Under the pieces are notes generated by a model. That model saw only the letters and a program-made list of their open reading frames with translations, made no database searches and was not told the origin of the DNA. Positions 8,632 through 18,340 of a stretch of DNA of 64,000 bases are shown piece after piece (positions within the stretch are counted from its first letter, which is position 1; every line of letters starts with the position of its first letter). The position numbers were made by a program, and so were the translations under genes. Source of the stretch: GCA-2720975 sp964469565 (GTDB taxonomy: Bacteria > Planctomycetota > UBA1135 > GCA-002686595); contig CAYXZD010000004.1 of NCBI GenBank assembly GCA_964469565.1, forward strand, positions 1 to 64,000, given 5' to 3'.

Positions 8632-11600
8632 CCCCTACCGCAGATCAACCCGCATTCATCGACAACCGTGACGGCAACACCTTCGCCAAGTCCATCAGCG
8701 AACATCTCAAGGCCCTGCGCGAGGCCGGGGAATCGCCCGAGGAACTGTGCATCGCCACGGGTTACTTCAACGCGGCGGGGTGGATGAAGGTCGCCGCAGA
8801 GGCCGAGCAGGTCGAGAAGGTCCGGCTCCTCATCGGAGCGGAACCGCAGCCCAGTACGGAGATGGCACCGCGCCGGCCAGGAGACCTGCGGGAACCGGCA
8901 CGGACAGAGAAGCAGGTGAAAGACACCTTGAATAGTCAGGTCCAGAATCTGAAAACGGAGCGGGACCAGGACTTCGACTTTCACCCGGATGGTTTGGGTC
9001 GACTAAAACGCCTACTCGATTTCTTCCGCTCTGGGCGGGTTGAGGTGCGCAGGTTTGAGGGCCGCTTCTTCCATGCCAAGGCGTGGCTCCTAAGGGGAAA
9101 CAGCCGGGGTGTCTTGGCCGGGTCTGCAAACCTGACCGCAGCCGGGATGGGCGGCAATCTCGAACTTAGCCTCGGCCACTACGACGATCCACTGCTTGAA
9201 AAAGTCGAGGCCTGGTATGACGAAGTCTGGGAAGATGCGGTCCCCTTTGACCTTGCGGAACTCTATGAGGTCCTCTTCCAGGATTTTTCGCCCTGGCTTA
9301 TCTATCTACGAGTGCTTTGGGAACTCTACGGAGACGAGGTGGAGGAGGAGCCTGAGGATGAGGGGCATCTCACCCTGACTCGGTTCCAAAAGCATGGCAC
9401 TTGGCGAGCGCAACGAGTACTAGACGACCTGGGCGGAGTGGTAATCGCAGATGGCGTCGGCCTGGGCAAGACCTTTGTAGCTGGCGGATTGATGGAGTTG
9501 TACAAGGCGCGCAGGCAGAGAATGCTCCTGATTCGTCCTGCCGCTCTGAAGGGCACCTGGGATGGCTTCCTGTCGGACAACTATCTCCGTGATGTGGAGC
9601 CCATCAGTTACGAAAAACTCGCGGGGGATGTGCAATTCGGAGGAGAGAAACACCACCTCATGAGGCCGGTGGACGAATACCAACTGGTCGTAATTGATGA
9701 GGCTCACAACTACCGCAACCCTGATGCGCCGACGCGAGCAGGTGTCTTGCGAGAGTTGTTACGGGGACCGCGGCGCGACCTGGTATTGCTCACCGCAACG
9801 CCGGTCAACAACAGCCTCTACGATCTTTACCACCTTGTATCTTTCTTCTTGAAGCAGGACTCACGGTTGCTCAAGAAGGGCATCCCATCCATCAAAGCCC
9901 TGTTTGACGAGGCCAATAGCGTTGACCCAGGAGACCTGCACCCCGACCTCCTGTACCCGCTCGTAGATGCGACGACGGTCAAGCGCACGCGACAGTTCAT
10001 CAAGAAGCACTACTCCGACGACCGCATTCCTGGACCGGATGGTGTGTTTGTTCCCATCACCTTTCCCAAACCGGTTCCCACTACCGTCCGCTACAACCTA
10101 GATGAGGTCTTGCCGGGCTTCTTTGCGCTCTTCGCCGAAGCCCTGATGCCCGAGGAAGGTGAACCGCTGTTGACCATGGCCCGCTATCAGGTCTCCCGGT
10201 ATTTGCTTGATCCGGACGAGGAAGAGGCCGGGGAGGGCGCGGTGGTCGGCCTGCTGCGTTCAGGGTTGTTGAAGCGGTTTGAGTCCTCGGCCCATGCCTT
10301 TGCCAACACCTGCCGAAAGATGGCGAAACAGCACGAGGTGCTGCTCGCAGCCATGGACGCCGGGCAGGTCATCCGCAAGGACTTCTACAAGGAGTGCGGT
10401 GCGGCGGGCGACCTGGAGGAGGATGAATTCCAGGAGATGCTCGAAGAGAGCCAACATTCTGAGGCTTTGGATCTCTACGACACGAAGCGCTTGCGCGCAG
10501 ATGTGGAGAATGACCTAGGCCTACTGAATGAGTTCACGGCGGAGGCAGAGAAGGTCCGCCCCGAGGATGACCCGAAGCTACGCGCCCTGGTTGAGGAGTT
10601 GGTCCAACTGGCGGAACAGGCCAAGCATGACAGCGCCAGCGGCGAAGATGAGGTCAACAACCGCAAGGTCCTCGTCTTCTCCTACTTCAGGGACACCGCC
10701 ATATGGATTCAGGACTGGTTACAGAGGGTGGTCCAAGAGGATGAGCGGTTGGCTTGCTTCCGGGCCCGCATCGCGACAACCTGCGGCTCATCCGACGACA
10801 CGGCAGTGCTCGATTCAAACAAAGCCGCATGGGGTTTCGCACCCCAGACTGCGGCCCCTGACACCTACACGGATGGCGACCTCTACGACATCCTAATTTC
10901 AACCGATGTACTGGCCGAGGGAGTCAACCTTCAGCAATGCCGCAACATCGTCAACTATGACCTGCCTTGGAATCCTATGCGCTTGATTCAGCGGCATGGG
11001 CGTATTGACCGGCTGCTCAGTCAGCACAAGCGCGTGTTTTTGCGGACTTTTTTCCCAGACAAGTTTCTTGATGTTCTGCTCCAACTAGAAGACCGCGTGC
11101 GCCGAAAGCTCGCTCTGGCCGCCGCCTCAGTCGGGGTTGCGGATGCTCCCATTGAGGGGTCGTCCGTTCGTGACCAGTCCTTCGCGGAAACTCGGGAGGA
11201 GATTGAACGCATCCAGAACGAGGAGGCGGGCATCTTTGAAAAGGGCGGGACGGACTCGGCTGCTCAAACAGGTGAGGAGTATCGCCAGGAACTACGCAAC
11301 GCTCTCCATTCCAACCGCAAGGAGGAAATCGTTGAATTGCCGTGGAAGGCTGGTTCGGGGATGGTCAAAGGAAACCGATCCGGTCACTTCTTCTGCGCGA
11401 AAGTGGGCGACCGGCTCTTCCTGCGTTTCGTTCCGGCGGGCGCCACGAAGACGGAGGAGTTAGTCGAGGAGATGGGCACCTGCTTGCGGCTCATCGAATG
11501 CACGGAGGAAACGGAACGCGCGGTCACCGACTCCACATTGGAACAGGCATACGCCGCCTGGAAGCTCGCTCGAGAGAACATTCTCGCCTACTGGGATTTC

Positions 11601-11942
11601 TACACCGACTCCAAGAACCTGCAACCCAAGGTCCGGCCGTTGAACCTACGTGTGGATGAGTTTCTAATGGATAATCCGCCAGCCGATGTGGACCAGGGCA
11701 AACTGGACCGTGTATCAAACACACTGACTAGTCCGTGGCCCAGACGCGAGGAGAACAAACTACGCGAGGTCTGGAAGGAGGAGCATTCCTCAAAGCAGCA
11801 GAAGACCCTCGCACTCATCAAGGCGGTAGAAGAGACTGGGATTGAGCCATTCGAACAACCTGAACGGTTCCCGAAGATTGATGGGGATGAAGTGCGCTTG
11901 GTCTGCTGGCTGGCAATTCAGGCGGAGGGGGCCGGGGCGTAG
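8628..11942 (+). CDS. PLD-domain SNF2/DEAH-type helicase
   Basis: A 1104-residue protein. Residues ~25-220 form a phospholipase D-like domain with one HxK motif (FFHAKAWLL) followed by AGSANLTAAGMGGNLEL; single-HKD PLD domains work as nucleases or DNA-binding modules after dimerising. The helicase core follows. Walker A is ADGVGLGKTFVAG near residue 285, the DEAH box is VVIDEAHNYRNP, motif III is LLTATPVNNS, and the second RecA lobe has STDVLAEGVNLQQ and LIQRHGRIDR. The ~250-residue C-terminus beyond the core is of unknown role. The start overlaps the AlbA_2 gene by 4 bp. Together with the methyltransferase this recalls type I or DISARM-like restriction, but DrmA, DrmB and a separate DrmC are absent. 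Confidence 0.9.
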   Translation: MTPTADQPAFIDNRDGNTFAKSISEHLKALREAGESPEELCIATGYFNAAGWMKVAAEAEQVEKVRLLIGAEPQPSTEMAPRRPGDLREPARTEKQVKDTLNSQVQNLKTERDQDFDFHPDGLGRLKRLLDFFRSGRVEVRRFEGRFFHAKAWLLRGNSRGVLAGSANLTAAGMGGNLELSLGHYDDPLLEKVEAWYDEVWEDAVPFDLAELYEVLFQDFSPWLIYLRVLWELYGDEVEEEPEDEGHLTLTRFQKHGTWRAQRVLDDLGGVVIADGVGLGKTFVAGGLMELYKARRQRMLLIRPAALKGTWDGFLSDNYLRDVEPISYEKLAGDVQFGGEKHHLMRPVDEYQLVVIDEAHNYRNPDAPTRAGVLRELLRGPRRDLVLLTATPVNNSLYDLYHLVSFFLKQDSRLLKKGIPSIKALFDEANSVDPGDLHPDLLYPLVDATTVKRTRQFIKKHYSDDRIPGPDGVFVPITFPKPVPTTVRYNLDEVLPGFFALFAEALMPEEGEPLLTMARYQVSRYLLDPDEEEAGEGAVVGLLRSGLLKRFESSAHAFANTCRKMAKQHEVLLAAMDAGQVIRKDFYKECGAAGDLEEDEFQEMLEESQHSEALDLYDTKRLRADVENDLGLLNEFTAEAEKVRPEDDPKLRALVEELVQLAEQAKHDSASGEDEVNNRKVLVFSYFRDTAIWIQDWLQRVVQEDERLACFRARIATTCGSSDDTAVLDSNKAAWGFAPQTAAPDTYTDGDLYDILISTDVLAEGVNLQQCRNIVNYDLPWNPMRLIQRHGRIDRLLSQHKRVFLRTFFPDKFLDVLLQLEDRVRRKLALAAASVGVADAPIEGSSVRDQSFAETREEIERIQNEEAGIFEKGGTDSAAQTGEEYRQELRNALHSNRKEEIVELPWKAGSGMVKGNRSGHFFCAKVGDRLFLRFVPAGATKTEELVEEMGTCLRLIECTEETERAVTDSTLEQAYAAWKLARENILAYWDFYTDSKNLQPKVRPLNLRVDEFLMDNPPADVDQGKLDRVSNTLTSPWPRREENKLREVWKEEHSSKQQKTLALIKAVEETGIEPFEQPERFPKIDGDEVRLVCWLAIQAEGAGA

Positions 11943-11945
11943 GGC

Positions 11946-12905
11946 GTGCGACCGTATATCGCGAACACGGACTGGGACTGGTTTCGGTTCTTCTCCGGTC
12001 AGGTCAGTGCGGGAAAGCCCGTTCACGAGGCAAACTTTTGGCAGCCCAAGGCACAGAAGCCAATGGCTAACCTCACCCCTGGCACGCCGCTCTTCTTTCG
12101 CCTGAAGAGACCGCGTTACGCGATTGCTGGCTACGGCTTCTACTCCCACTTCGTCCTTCTCGGACTTCCCCAGGCGTGGGACCTCTTTGGGTCAGGAAAC
12201 GGGGACAGCAGTCTGGAGTCGTTCTATATGCGCATTGGGAACTACCGCGGCCTAAACCTGCTGGGCGACCTGGATGTTCCAAGAGACCCGCTAGGATGCA
12301 CGATCCTGAGGGATTGCGTATTCTGGCCGGAGGACCGCTGGCTGCCCTGGAGTGAAGAGCAGGGCTGGGCAGCTAACATCGTGCAGGGCAAGACCGAGAA
12401 GGACGCGGTGCGCGCATCCCGACTACTGTCTGAGATTCAGTTCGACTCCATGGTGGCCCCCGAGGACCTGGACCATGGTGCATTCCTACCTCTGGATGTT
12501 GATGAGCGAGAACTTGTTCTTGCCAGTCAGCGCAAGAGGGTGGGGCAAGGGACGTTCCGTTCGAGGCTGCTCGGCACCTACGAACGGCGCTGCGCCATCA
12601 CGGGCGAACACACCGAGGTTGTCCTAGACGCGGCGCATATCCAGCCCTACCTCGGGCCGTCTTCGAACCATGTTCAGAACGGAATGCTGCTGACCAAGGA
12701 GTTCCACGCCCTGTTCGATGCAGGCTATGTGACGGTCACGCCTGACTACGAGGTGCGCGTGAGCGAGAGGCTGCGAGAGGACTGGGACAACGGCCATCGC
12801 TACTACCCCTTCGACCGCAAGCCGCTCCTTGTCTTGCCCCGTGAAGAGGCGAGACCTTCTCCCCAGGCTTTGGAGTGGCACGGGGCGAGGGTGTTTAGAG
12901 CCTGA
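11946..12905 (+). CDS. HNH endonuclease with an N-terminal modified-base-reader-like domain
   Basis: The product has 319 residues, starting at GTG 11946, three bases after the helicase stop. The N-terminal ~190 residues (VRPYIANTDWDWFRFF..., FFRLKRPRYAIAGYGFY) resemble the beta-rich reader regions of putative restriction endonucleases. The C-terminal ~100 residues form an HNH_2-type nuclease: RRCAITGE supplies the first Cys pocket, LDAAHIQPY the catalytic His, NGMLLTKEFHALFD the Asn and second His. This is the only clear nuclease of the cassette besides the possible PLD activity, so it is the likely DNA-cutting component. It is the last gene before the tRNA-Gly att site. Confidence 0.88.
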   Translation: MRPYIANTDWDWFRFFSGQVSAGKPVHEANFWQPKAQKPMANLTPGTPLFFRLKRPRYAIAGYGFYSHFVLLGLPQAWDLFGSGNGDSSLESFYMRIGNYRGLNLLGDLDVPRDPLGCTILRDCVFWPEDRWLPWSEEQGWAANIVQGKTEKDAVRASRLLSEIQFDSMVAPEDLDHGAFLPLDVDERELVLASQRKRVGQGTFRSRLLGTYERRCAITGEHTEVVLDAAHIQPYLGPSSNHVQNGMLLTKEFHALFDAGYVTVTPDYEVRVSERLREDWDNGHRYYPFDRKPLLVLPREEARPSPQALEWHGARVFRA

Positions 12906-13178
12906 CTAGGAATCCTGGTCGCCGATCACGATTCGCCCTCCGATGTTCGCTGCCCGTCAGTCGTGGTATAGACGGCATGTGGTTGTGGACAGTTTGATAT
13001 GAACGCCGGGATGTGGCTTGCGCGCTGGAAGGTGCAGGCGAGCTAATAAACCAATCGTGGTTGATGACGGGTTGTCTCCACGGTGAAATGCGTGGGGCCA
13101 CGAGTTTTTCATTCAGGAGCCCCATCTGGCCGCGGGCGCGGTCAGGGTCAGAAACACTTGCAGGCATTGGGGTGCGAA

Positions 13179-13254
<76 letters not shown>

Positions 13255-13592
13255 TCTCAAGGGGGCAAAGGGTACGCAGGAGAATGGTGTGGTGTCAACA
13301 AACCACGGGTTCGAGGAGCCCAATACTGGTGCAACCCGCAGCGAACCGTTGTATGAATCCGATAGCCGCTAGCCAGGCGAGTCGGTCGCCTGCCCTCATT
13401 GCCCAAGGCCCCCCACGTTCGCGCTGGAATGCTGGACTTTGCACAGGAAGGGTTTCATACGGGGCTCTTGGATTGCCAGCGACACGAAGGCCTACGGAGC
13501 TGCGTTTGGGGGGGTGGGGTTGGGGCGTGGTGACCCGGCCAGTTCGGCTCTGCGCGTAGGGGGCCTAGCCAAGAATTGAAAGATGCCAGCGT
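13255..13592. other. Non-coding stretch upstream of tRNA-Gly
   Basis: No credible gene. It should hold the leftward promoter of the tRNA and the end of the leftward gene starting at 16262. A G-rich run lies near 13506-13525. Confidence 0.5.
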
Positions 13593-16262
13593 TTAGCGCA
13601 GGCGCAAATTCCATTCCTGCTTCAGCTTAGGCGCACTCTCCGACTCTGGCCATGAAAGCAAGCGTGTCTTCGAATGCATACCGCCCGTGACAGTGAGCAC
13701 ATACTGGGCGCCTAGGTCGAAGCCACGAAGATTCAAGACTCCGTCTGGCCCCAGCGAGAAGGACCTCGTCAACTCGGGTAGAAGCGCAGGGACGACCTTG
13801 CCCTTGTGGAAGGCGGTCACGCTCACCTGCACGACAACGTCGCTCATGCTTACTCGGCCTTGTGTATCCACACGCAGTGTCAACGATCCTGGTAGTGCGA
13901 TTTCAGCAGGGCTCGTGTAGTCCAGATATCGAACCAGCGTCATTTGAGGCATGGCCTCATGATCTAGCCGAATGAAGTGATAACCCGGGGAATCGAGCTC
14001 AATGGAGTACAAGCCCAGACCATCGTCCCGCGCGGCATGCGGAGTGCCGCGGGTGGTGCTGAAAAAACCCGTGTCCAATTCAGCGCAACGTTGTACGAGC
14101 ACCTTCACGCCTGCCGGCGGGTCCTGATCCATGCCCGCGAGGATCTGCAGGCGAGCGCGACCAGCATTGGGTGCATACAAGTGAGCCTCAATGGGAACAC
14201 CATTCGACACCTGCACGGTCTGTGCGAGTGAAGGCACCGATGCGCAGGACCCAGCGTTGAGCACGAAGAAGGGTCCCGCGTCCTCGCTGATTGGCGTGGC
14301 ATAGACCACGATGCGCCCCTCGGGGATCTCGTCAAAGGTGATGCTCTGGCCCGCCTCCACGCGCACGGCCTTGACCTCCCAGCTAGCCGCCTGTGCAGGG
14401 CGCCCCGGCCTCGGGCTTTCAAGCTGAGTCATGTTGGTCCCCATCTGTGAGGCCCGCCCTAGGGCACATCGATACACCGCCGAAGGCTCATGGGAGTCCT
14501 CGATCGTCACACGGACACTGCCCTCGTTACGGGGAACACTCAAGGTCAGTTCCATGGCACCCGAGGGCAGGCGTATGCAATCGGACAGCGGACGACTCAC
14601 GACAGCTTGCGAGTGCTGAGCCAGTTGAACGCTAGCATGCAATCCAGTGTCGAAGCCAACATTTGTGCAAACGAGCCCAGCCTTGTCGCTCGTCCAACTT
14701 GCCCGATGTGTTCTTCGGCCCGTAGTGGGGTCTACCTTGGTGAGGTCAACCTGCGCACCAGCAATCGCACTTTGATCCTCCGCATGAATGACCCGAATCA
14801 TCAAGGGTGATGCGCTGGGCTGCGTGGGGAAGCGCAGAGTCGTTTGACCTGGATTGAGGGTCTCTTTCAAACTCCCGATGAAACGCGCCCCTTGATACGC
14901 AACGATCGAACAGGGGACATCCAGGAACACGCGAGACGTACGAGCCACGACGAGATTCGCGCCGCCGCTTTGCGCATCCATGCTGTCACCGACGCGAACG
15001 CCTCCCTCCGTCCAATCCAAGAAAACCCTCAGCGCGTCGGTAGCCGCTGCACCGGCGAGAGGCGAGGTCCCCGAGGGTGCCTGCACATCCATGAGCAGCA
15101 AGCTCGTTTCCTGCACCGGAGCCCATGCATGGTACAGGCCCGCTTGCGGGTCAAGGCGCGCAATGGCCATGGGTGTCTCCCCGCCTTCATTGAACAAGCC
15201 CAGCATGGGCCAGAACGCTCCGACCCGGTCGATCACGAACTCTGTTTGCTGCCCGTGCAACTGTGCAAATGCCCCTTCAGTGGCCGCGACCGGCAGGCTG
15301 CACGATTTCACAATCCCACCGGGGTTTGGCGCAAAGGACCGCGGGCGCAGGGGAATCACGAGGCGTGGGCCCAACTCAGGCGACCGATTCGGCACTGGGG
15401 GTGCGATGCCCTCAACTTGAAGCAATCGGTGAAGGGTGATCGTAAGATCGCCCACGATGCCCCCGGCTGGAATATGTGAAAGCTGTTCAGCAAAACCAGG
15501 CTTCGTCCAAAGGGCATAGTACCCGCGTTCTGAATGGGTAGCCACGCGCAGGCGGCCGTCAGCATCGGTCTCCCCCAAGTCCAATGAAGCGCGCGCAAAC
15601 CCTCCCAGCCCTTCAGATTGTGCGGCCACCAATTCAGGCCCCATCCAAAGGCCGCGCACTCCGGCGATGGGATCTCCAAAGTCATCCACGCATGCCAGCT
15701 GGGTCGCCGGTAAACGGCTCACCTGAATATCGGGCAGGGCCACTTGGCTGGCTGTGGGATCTATGGAGTGCTCGATGCTCAAGCAGGCTCCCCCATCGGC
15801 GCGAGCCACGGCCCGTGCGCGTACTGCGGTGCTTGGTATTTCGCAGCGATAGGTGCCTGCGGAATCGGTGCGTACACGGGCCGACGAGACCAGGCCCACT
15901 GCGGCATCTCCAAAATACACCTCCACCGATAGTCCCAAAAGCGGCCTAGAATCGAACGCAATGCAGCGTCCGCTCAGATGAATCGTTGGAGCTTGTACAG
16001 TCTCCCCATTCATCAAGTCTATGCGTCCGACGCCATTACCTTTGGTGCCTGAAATGGAACTAGGAGCAGGGGGGTTCAGCTTGTTTGAGTCTGCTGCCCC
16101 GACTTCGTAATCGGTCGTGCCGGTCGACCCTTGGGGCATCCTAAAGCCCGTACCGAACCAAACTCCGGCCGCTGCGATGGCGATTACGGATAGCACTCCC
16201 CCCGCAATCAGCCACAATCGCACAGACTGCCTAGCGCATGTGCTGACGGGGCGGCCACTCAT
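13593..16262 (-). CDS. Large membrane-anchored protein with carboxypeptidase-regulatory-like domains
   Basis: An 889-residue protein with one N-terminal transmembrane segment (LWLIAGGVLSVIAIAAAGVW, residues ~17-37) and a long periplasmic or extracellular part. Several repeated beta-sandwich units show the pattern of carboxypeptidase-regulatory-like (CarboxypepD_reg) domains. Examples are HLSGRCIAFDSRPLLGLSVE followed by TDSAGTYRCEIP, ACVDDFGDPIAGVRG followed by ETDADGRLRV, and VIHAEDQSAIAGAQVDLTKV. No protease motif is present. These proteins are abundant in Planctomycetota and probably act in cell-surface binding. It lies 3 bp downstream of the 16266-17534 gene, so the two are probably co-transcribed. 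Confidence 0.75.
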   Translation of the reverse strand: MSGRPVSTCARQSVRLWLIAGGVLSVIAIAAAGVWFGTGFRMPQGSTGTTDYEVGAADSNKLNPPAPSSISGTKGNGVGRIDLMNGETVQAPTIHLSGRCIAFDSRPLLGLSVEVYFGDAAVGLVSSARVRTDSAGTYRCEIPSTAVRARAVARADGGACLSIEHSIDPTASQVALPDIQVSRLPATQLACVDDFGDPIAGVRGLWMGPELVAAQSEGLGGFARASLDLGETDADGRLRVATHSERGYYALWTKPGFAEQLSHIPAGGIVGDLTITLHRLLQVEGIAPPVPNRSPELGPRLVIPLRPRSFAPNPGGIVKSCSLPVAATEGAFAQLHGQQTEFVIDRVGAFWPMLGLFNEGGETPMAIARLDPQAGLYHAWAPVQETSLLLMDVQAPSGTSPLAGAAATDALRVFLDWTEGGVRVGDSMDAQSGGANLVVARTSRVFLDVPCSIVAYQGARFIGSLKETLNPGQTTLRFPTQPSASPLMIRVIHAEDQSAIAGAQVDLTKVDPTTGRRTHRASWTSDKAGLVCTNVGFDTGLHASVQLAQHSQAVVSRPLSDCIRLPSGAMELTLSVPRNEGSVRVTIEDSHEPSAVYRCALGRASQMGTNMTQLESPRPGRPAQAASWEVKAVRVEAGQSITFDEIPEGRIVVYATPISEDAGPFFVLNAGSCASVPSLAQTVQVSNGVPIEAHLYAPNAGRARLQILAGMDQDPPAGVKVLVQRCAELDTGFFSTTRGTPHAARDDGLGLYSIELDSPGYHFIRLDHEAMPQMTLVRYLDYTSPAEIALPGSLTLRVDTQGRVSMSDVVVQVSVTAFHKGKVVPALLPELTRSFSLGPDGVLNLRGFDLGAQYVLTVTGGMHSKTRLLSWPESESAPKLKQEWNLRLR

Positions 16263-16265
16263 GCC

Positions 16266-17534
16266 TCAGTCACGCAGCTGACCAGCCTCAATCTGTTTTC
16301 TCTCTCTGGCGATCAAGCCATAGGCCTGCTCATGGCTCTTGCACTGGCTCACCTCGAGCGCGAGTAGATAATCCACGCCAAGATCAAACGCCCCGGAACG
16401 TTCAGCCATCGACGCGCAGGCCGCATAGACGATGGCCATGCGCGCCTGCCTAGCCTTCCATGCCCCTTGCGAGGATTCGGAAGCCCATGCTGGCTGTGCA
16501 CCCAATAAGGGCTCAAGAAAAACAAGCGCTCGGTCTAGGCGTCCCTGTGCTCCAAGCGCCCGTCCCGCCATTGCAGCGAGCTCCTGCGAAGCGCCACTTC
16601 CAAGGCCGCTTTCTTCGATCCAGTCCATAACCAGGTCTGGATAGCTCTTTGCCATGATCCCTGGATAGCGATCGAAGAAACATTGTGCGCAGTAATCGCA
16701 CACATCAGCATTCGGGTTGTGCGTCACCACAAGTTCAAGGGCGCACGCCAAGGCCTCTTCGGAACACACCTCATCGTCCCCGTCTAGGACGTGGAATGCC
16801 TGCGATGCAAAAGACCCGGGTGTATACGGGCCGCAGTCCAAGCCTGCATTCTCACAGGCGAGCGCATACTCGCGGCCCGCGTCTAGTTTCGAAAGAACCC
16901 ACCGTGTGCGGCCCCTTTCATGCCGACCGAGTCGCTCAGCAATCACTAGGATTTTGAGGAACCGTCGGGACAAGCTTGGCTCCAAGCTTGCGCCCCCGCC
17001 CAGCTCCAGGTTGCGAGCCACCAGTCTGTGTTCAACCTGTGAGTACAACTCAAAGCTAGCCGAGCCCAAGTCGGGTGAGGGGGAACGCAACAGGCGTAGG
17101 ATGCGTACATCCAAGAGTTCGGTTGTCCATATCAACCGGTCCACCTCGTCCGTGGCAGCATCCATCAAGGAACTGAGACTCTCCTCAGATTCGGAATACC
17201 GCTTCGACTCGTTGAGCAGGGCAATCAGCTGGATCCTGCAGCATCGGCTTTCATAAGAGTCCGATGAATCCTCCGCGACCGACCTCAGCCTGTCGCACCA
17301 ATAGTCGATCACAGCCTCGCTCTGCTCGCCCGCAGACCCCCTTTCGTCCACCCAGTCTAGGTACTCGGCAAGCACCTTTGCGCCATCCTCACCGTGCCCG
17401 TCAGTACCGTCCTGCAGGTCCGCCGTGCCGCCGGCTGAGTCTGCCGCTGCTACCTCACCAGCCCCGTGAACCTGCCCACCACAGGAGGCGCACAGTATCC
17501 CGAGGAGCAGAGCGCAAGGCCAGAATGCCGGCAT
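16266..17534 (-). CDS. Probable lipoprotein with TPR-like helices, family unknown
   Basis: From the ATG at 17534 the product has 422 residues. It begins MPAFWPCALLLGILCASCGG, a signal peptide ending in a plausible though imperfect lipobox Cys; a longer frame reaches 17660 but adds an unlikely basic extension. The mature part starts with an acidic Gly/Asp linker, then continues as Ala/Leu-rich paired helices resembling tetratricopeptide repeats, with many cysteines (CGPY, CDYCAQCFF). No enzymatic motif is seen. Its tight linkage to the surface protein at 13593-16262 suggests the pair function together at the envelope. Confidence 0.65.
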   Translation of the reverse strand: MPAFWPCALLLGILCASCGGQVHGAGEVAAADSAGGTADLQDGTDGHGEDGAKVLAEYLDWVDERGSAGEQSEAVIDYWCDRLRSVAEDSSDSYESRCCRIQLIALLNESKRYSESEESLSSLMDAATDEVDRLIWTTELLDVRILRLLRSPSPDLGSASFELYSQVEHRLVARNLELGGGASLEPSLSRRFLKILVIAERLGRHERGRTRWVLSKLDAGREYALACENAGLDCGPYTPGSFASQAFHVLDGDDEVCSEEALACALELVVTHNPNADVCDYCAQCFFDRYPGIMAKSYPDLVMDWIEESGLGSGASQELAAMAGRALGAQGRLDRALVFLEPLLGAQPAWASESSQGAWKARQARMAIVYAACASMAERSGAFDLGVDYLLALEVSQCKSHEQAYGLIARERKQIEAGQLRD

Positions 17535-17647
17535 CCTCGCCCAAACTGCGGGCCGCCAACTTGAGAGTCGCCGAGCCCTGTGCGTGGGATTCTCAACGAA
17601 GACGAGAGGATCTCTCACGCCTTGAGTGTCATCACTTCGAGCGCGCC

Positions 17648-18340
17648 CTAGTCTTTGCACGTATTAACCTCATCTTGAGAAACGCCTATGGCGACCAACC
17701 TCTTGTCATAGATGGCTACCGCATTAGCAGGGGGGCATGGAGTGCGGTAGATCTTATAAGAGCAAGAGGAGTGGCTCCCCACGCCCTCGGTTACCAAGGT
17801 CATCTTGGCATCGACTCGGAATCCAGCATCCCGATAGAGACGGAACATGCCGCTTCCCTTGACGTGCTTGCACCAAGGCGCGGTCAAGATACCCTCTGCG
17901 GTTGCGGTCGTGGAGACGGCAGACGTTCGCCCTATGGAGGCTTCGAATTCCTTGTTGAAAATACCGATATCGATACCGCCAGAACCTGTAAGCGAGACAT
18001 CCCACTCTAGGGTCTTCGTGATTGATATCTCCACGGAGCAAGTGGTAGAAGCCCCGACGGGGATGTTTGGATCGCAAGGTTGCCCATCAACCGTGGCGCA
18101 TTTTTTGCAATCCACTCTCTCGCTAGCAATATGCTGAGGAACCCCGTCGCTGACTGGCGTCGACAGGAACTCGGCTTCGCAAACCTCCGACCATTTGCAC
18201 CGGCTAATCAGTGGTGGAGCAGCCCGCATACTCGGGCAAGACCCACAATTACTGCGAGGGACGATTAGGGCGTGGGCTCGTTCAGTTGTGGCGGCGAGAC
18301 ACGCGAATAAGACAGAGAGGAAGAGAGCAGATTGCGACAT
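17648..18340 (-). CDS. Secreted cysteine-containing beta-rich protein, possibly aerolysin/lectin-like
   Basis: A 230-residue protein with a signal peptide (SALFLSVLFACLAATTERAHA). The N-terminal part is Cys-rich (CGSC, CKWSEVCEAE, CKKC). The central part is a Ser/Thr-rich beta pattern, with GSGGIDIGIFNKEFEASIG followed by alternating Thr/Ala and then WCKHVKGSGMFRLYRDAGF. Alternating hydrophilic/hydrophobic strands of this type are seen in aerolysin-like or jacalin-like secreted proteins, but I cannot assign a family. It lies upstream of, and in the same direction as, the two envelope genes, so it may be the first gene of that operon. Confidence 0.6.
   Translation of the reverse strand: MSQSALFLSVLFACLAATTERAHALIVPRSNCGSCPSMRAAPPLISRCKWSEVCEAEFLSTPVSDGVPQHIASERVDCKKCATVDGQPCDPNIPVGASTTCSVEISITKTLEWDVSLTGSGGIDIGIFNKEFEASIGRTSAVSTTATAEGILTAPWCKHVKGSGMFRLYRDAGFRVDAKMTLVTEGVGSHSSCSYKIYRTPCPPANAVAIYDKRLVAIGVSQDEVNTCKD

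Noticed and set aside
2820..12905. Assignment of the cassette as DISARM
   Set aside because: A methylase, a helicase and a PLD domain are present, but DrmA, DrmB and a separate DrmC are absent, the PLD is fused to the helicase, and extra AlbA_2, HNH and membrane components occur.
2820..12905. Assignment as BREX or type I restriction
   Set aside because: No PglZ, BrxC, BrxA/B or HsdS/HsdM/HsdR set is present.
12906..13178. Integrase gene next to the right att site
   Set aside because: This stretch contains no open frame of adequate length and no recombinase motif.
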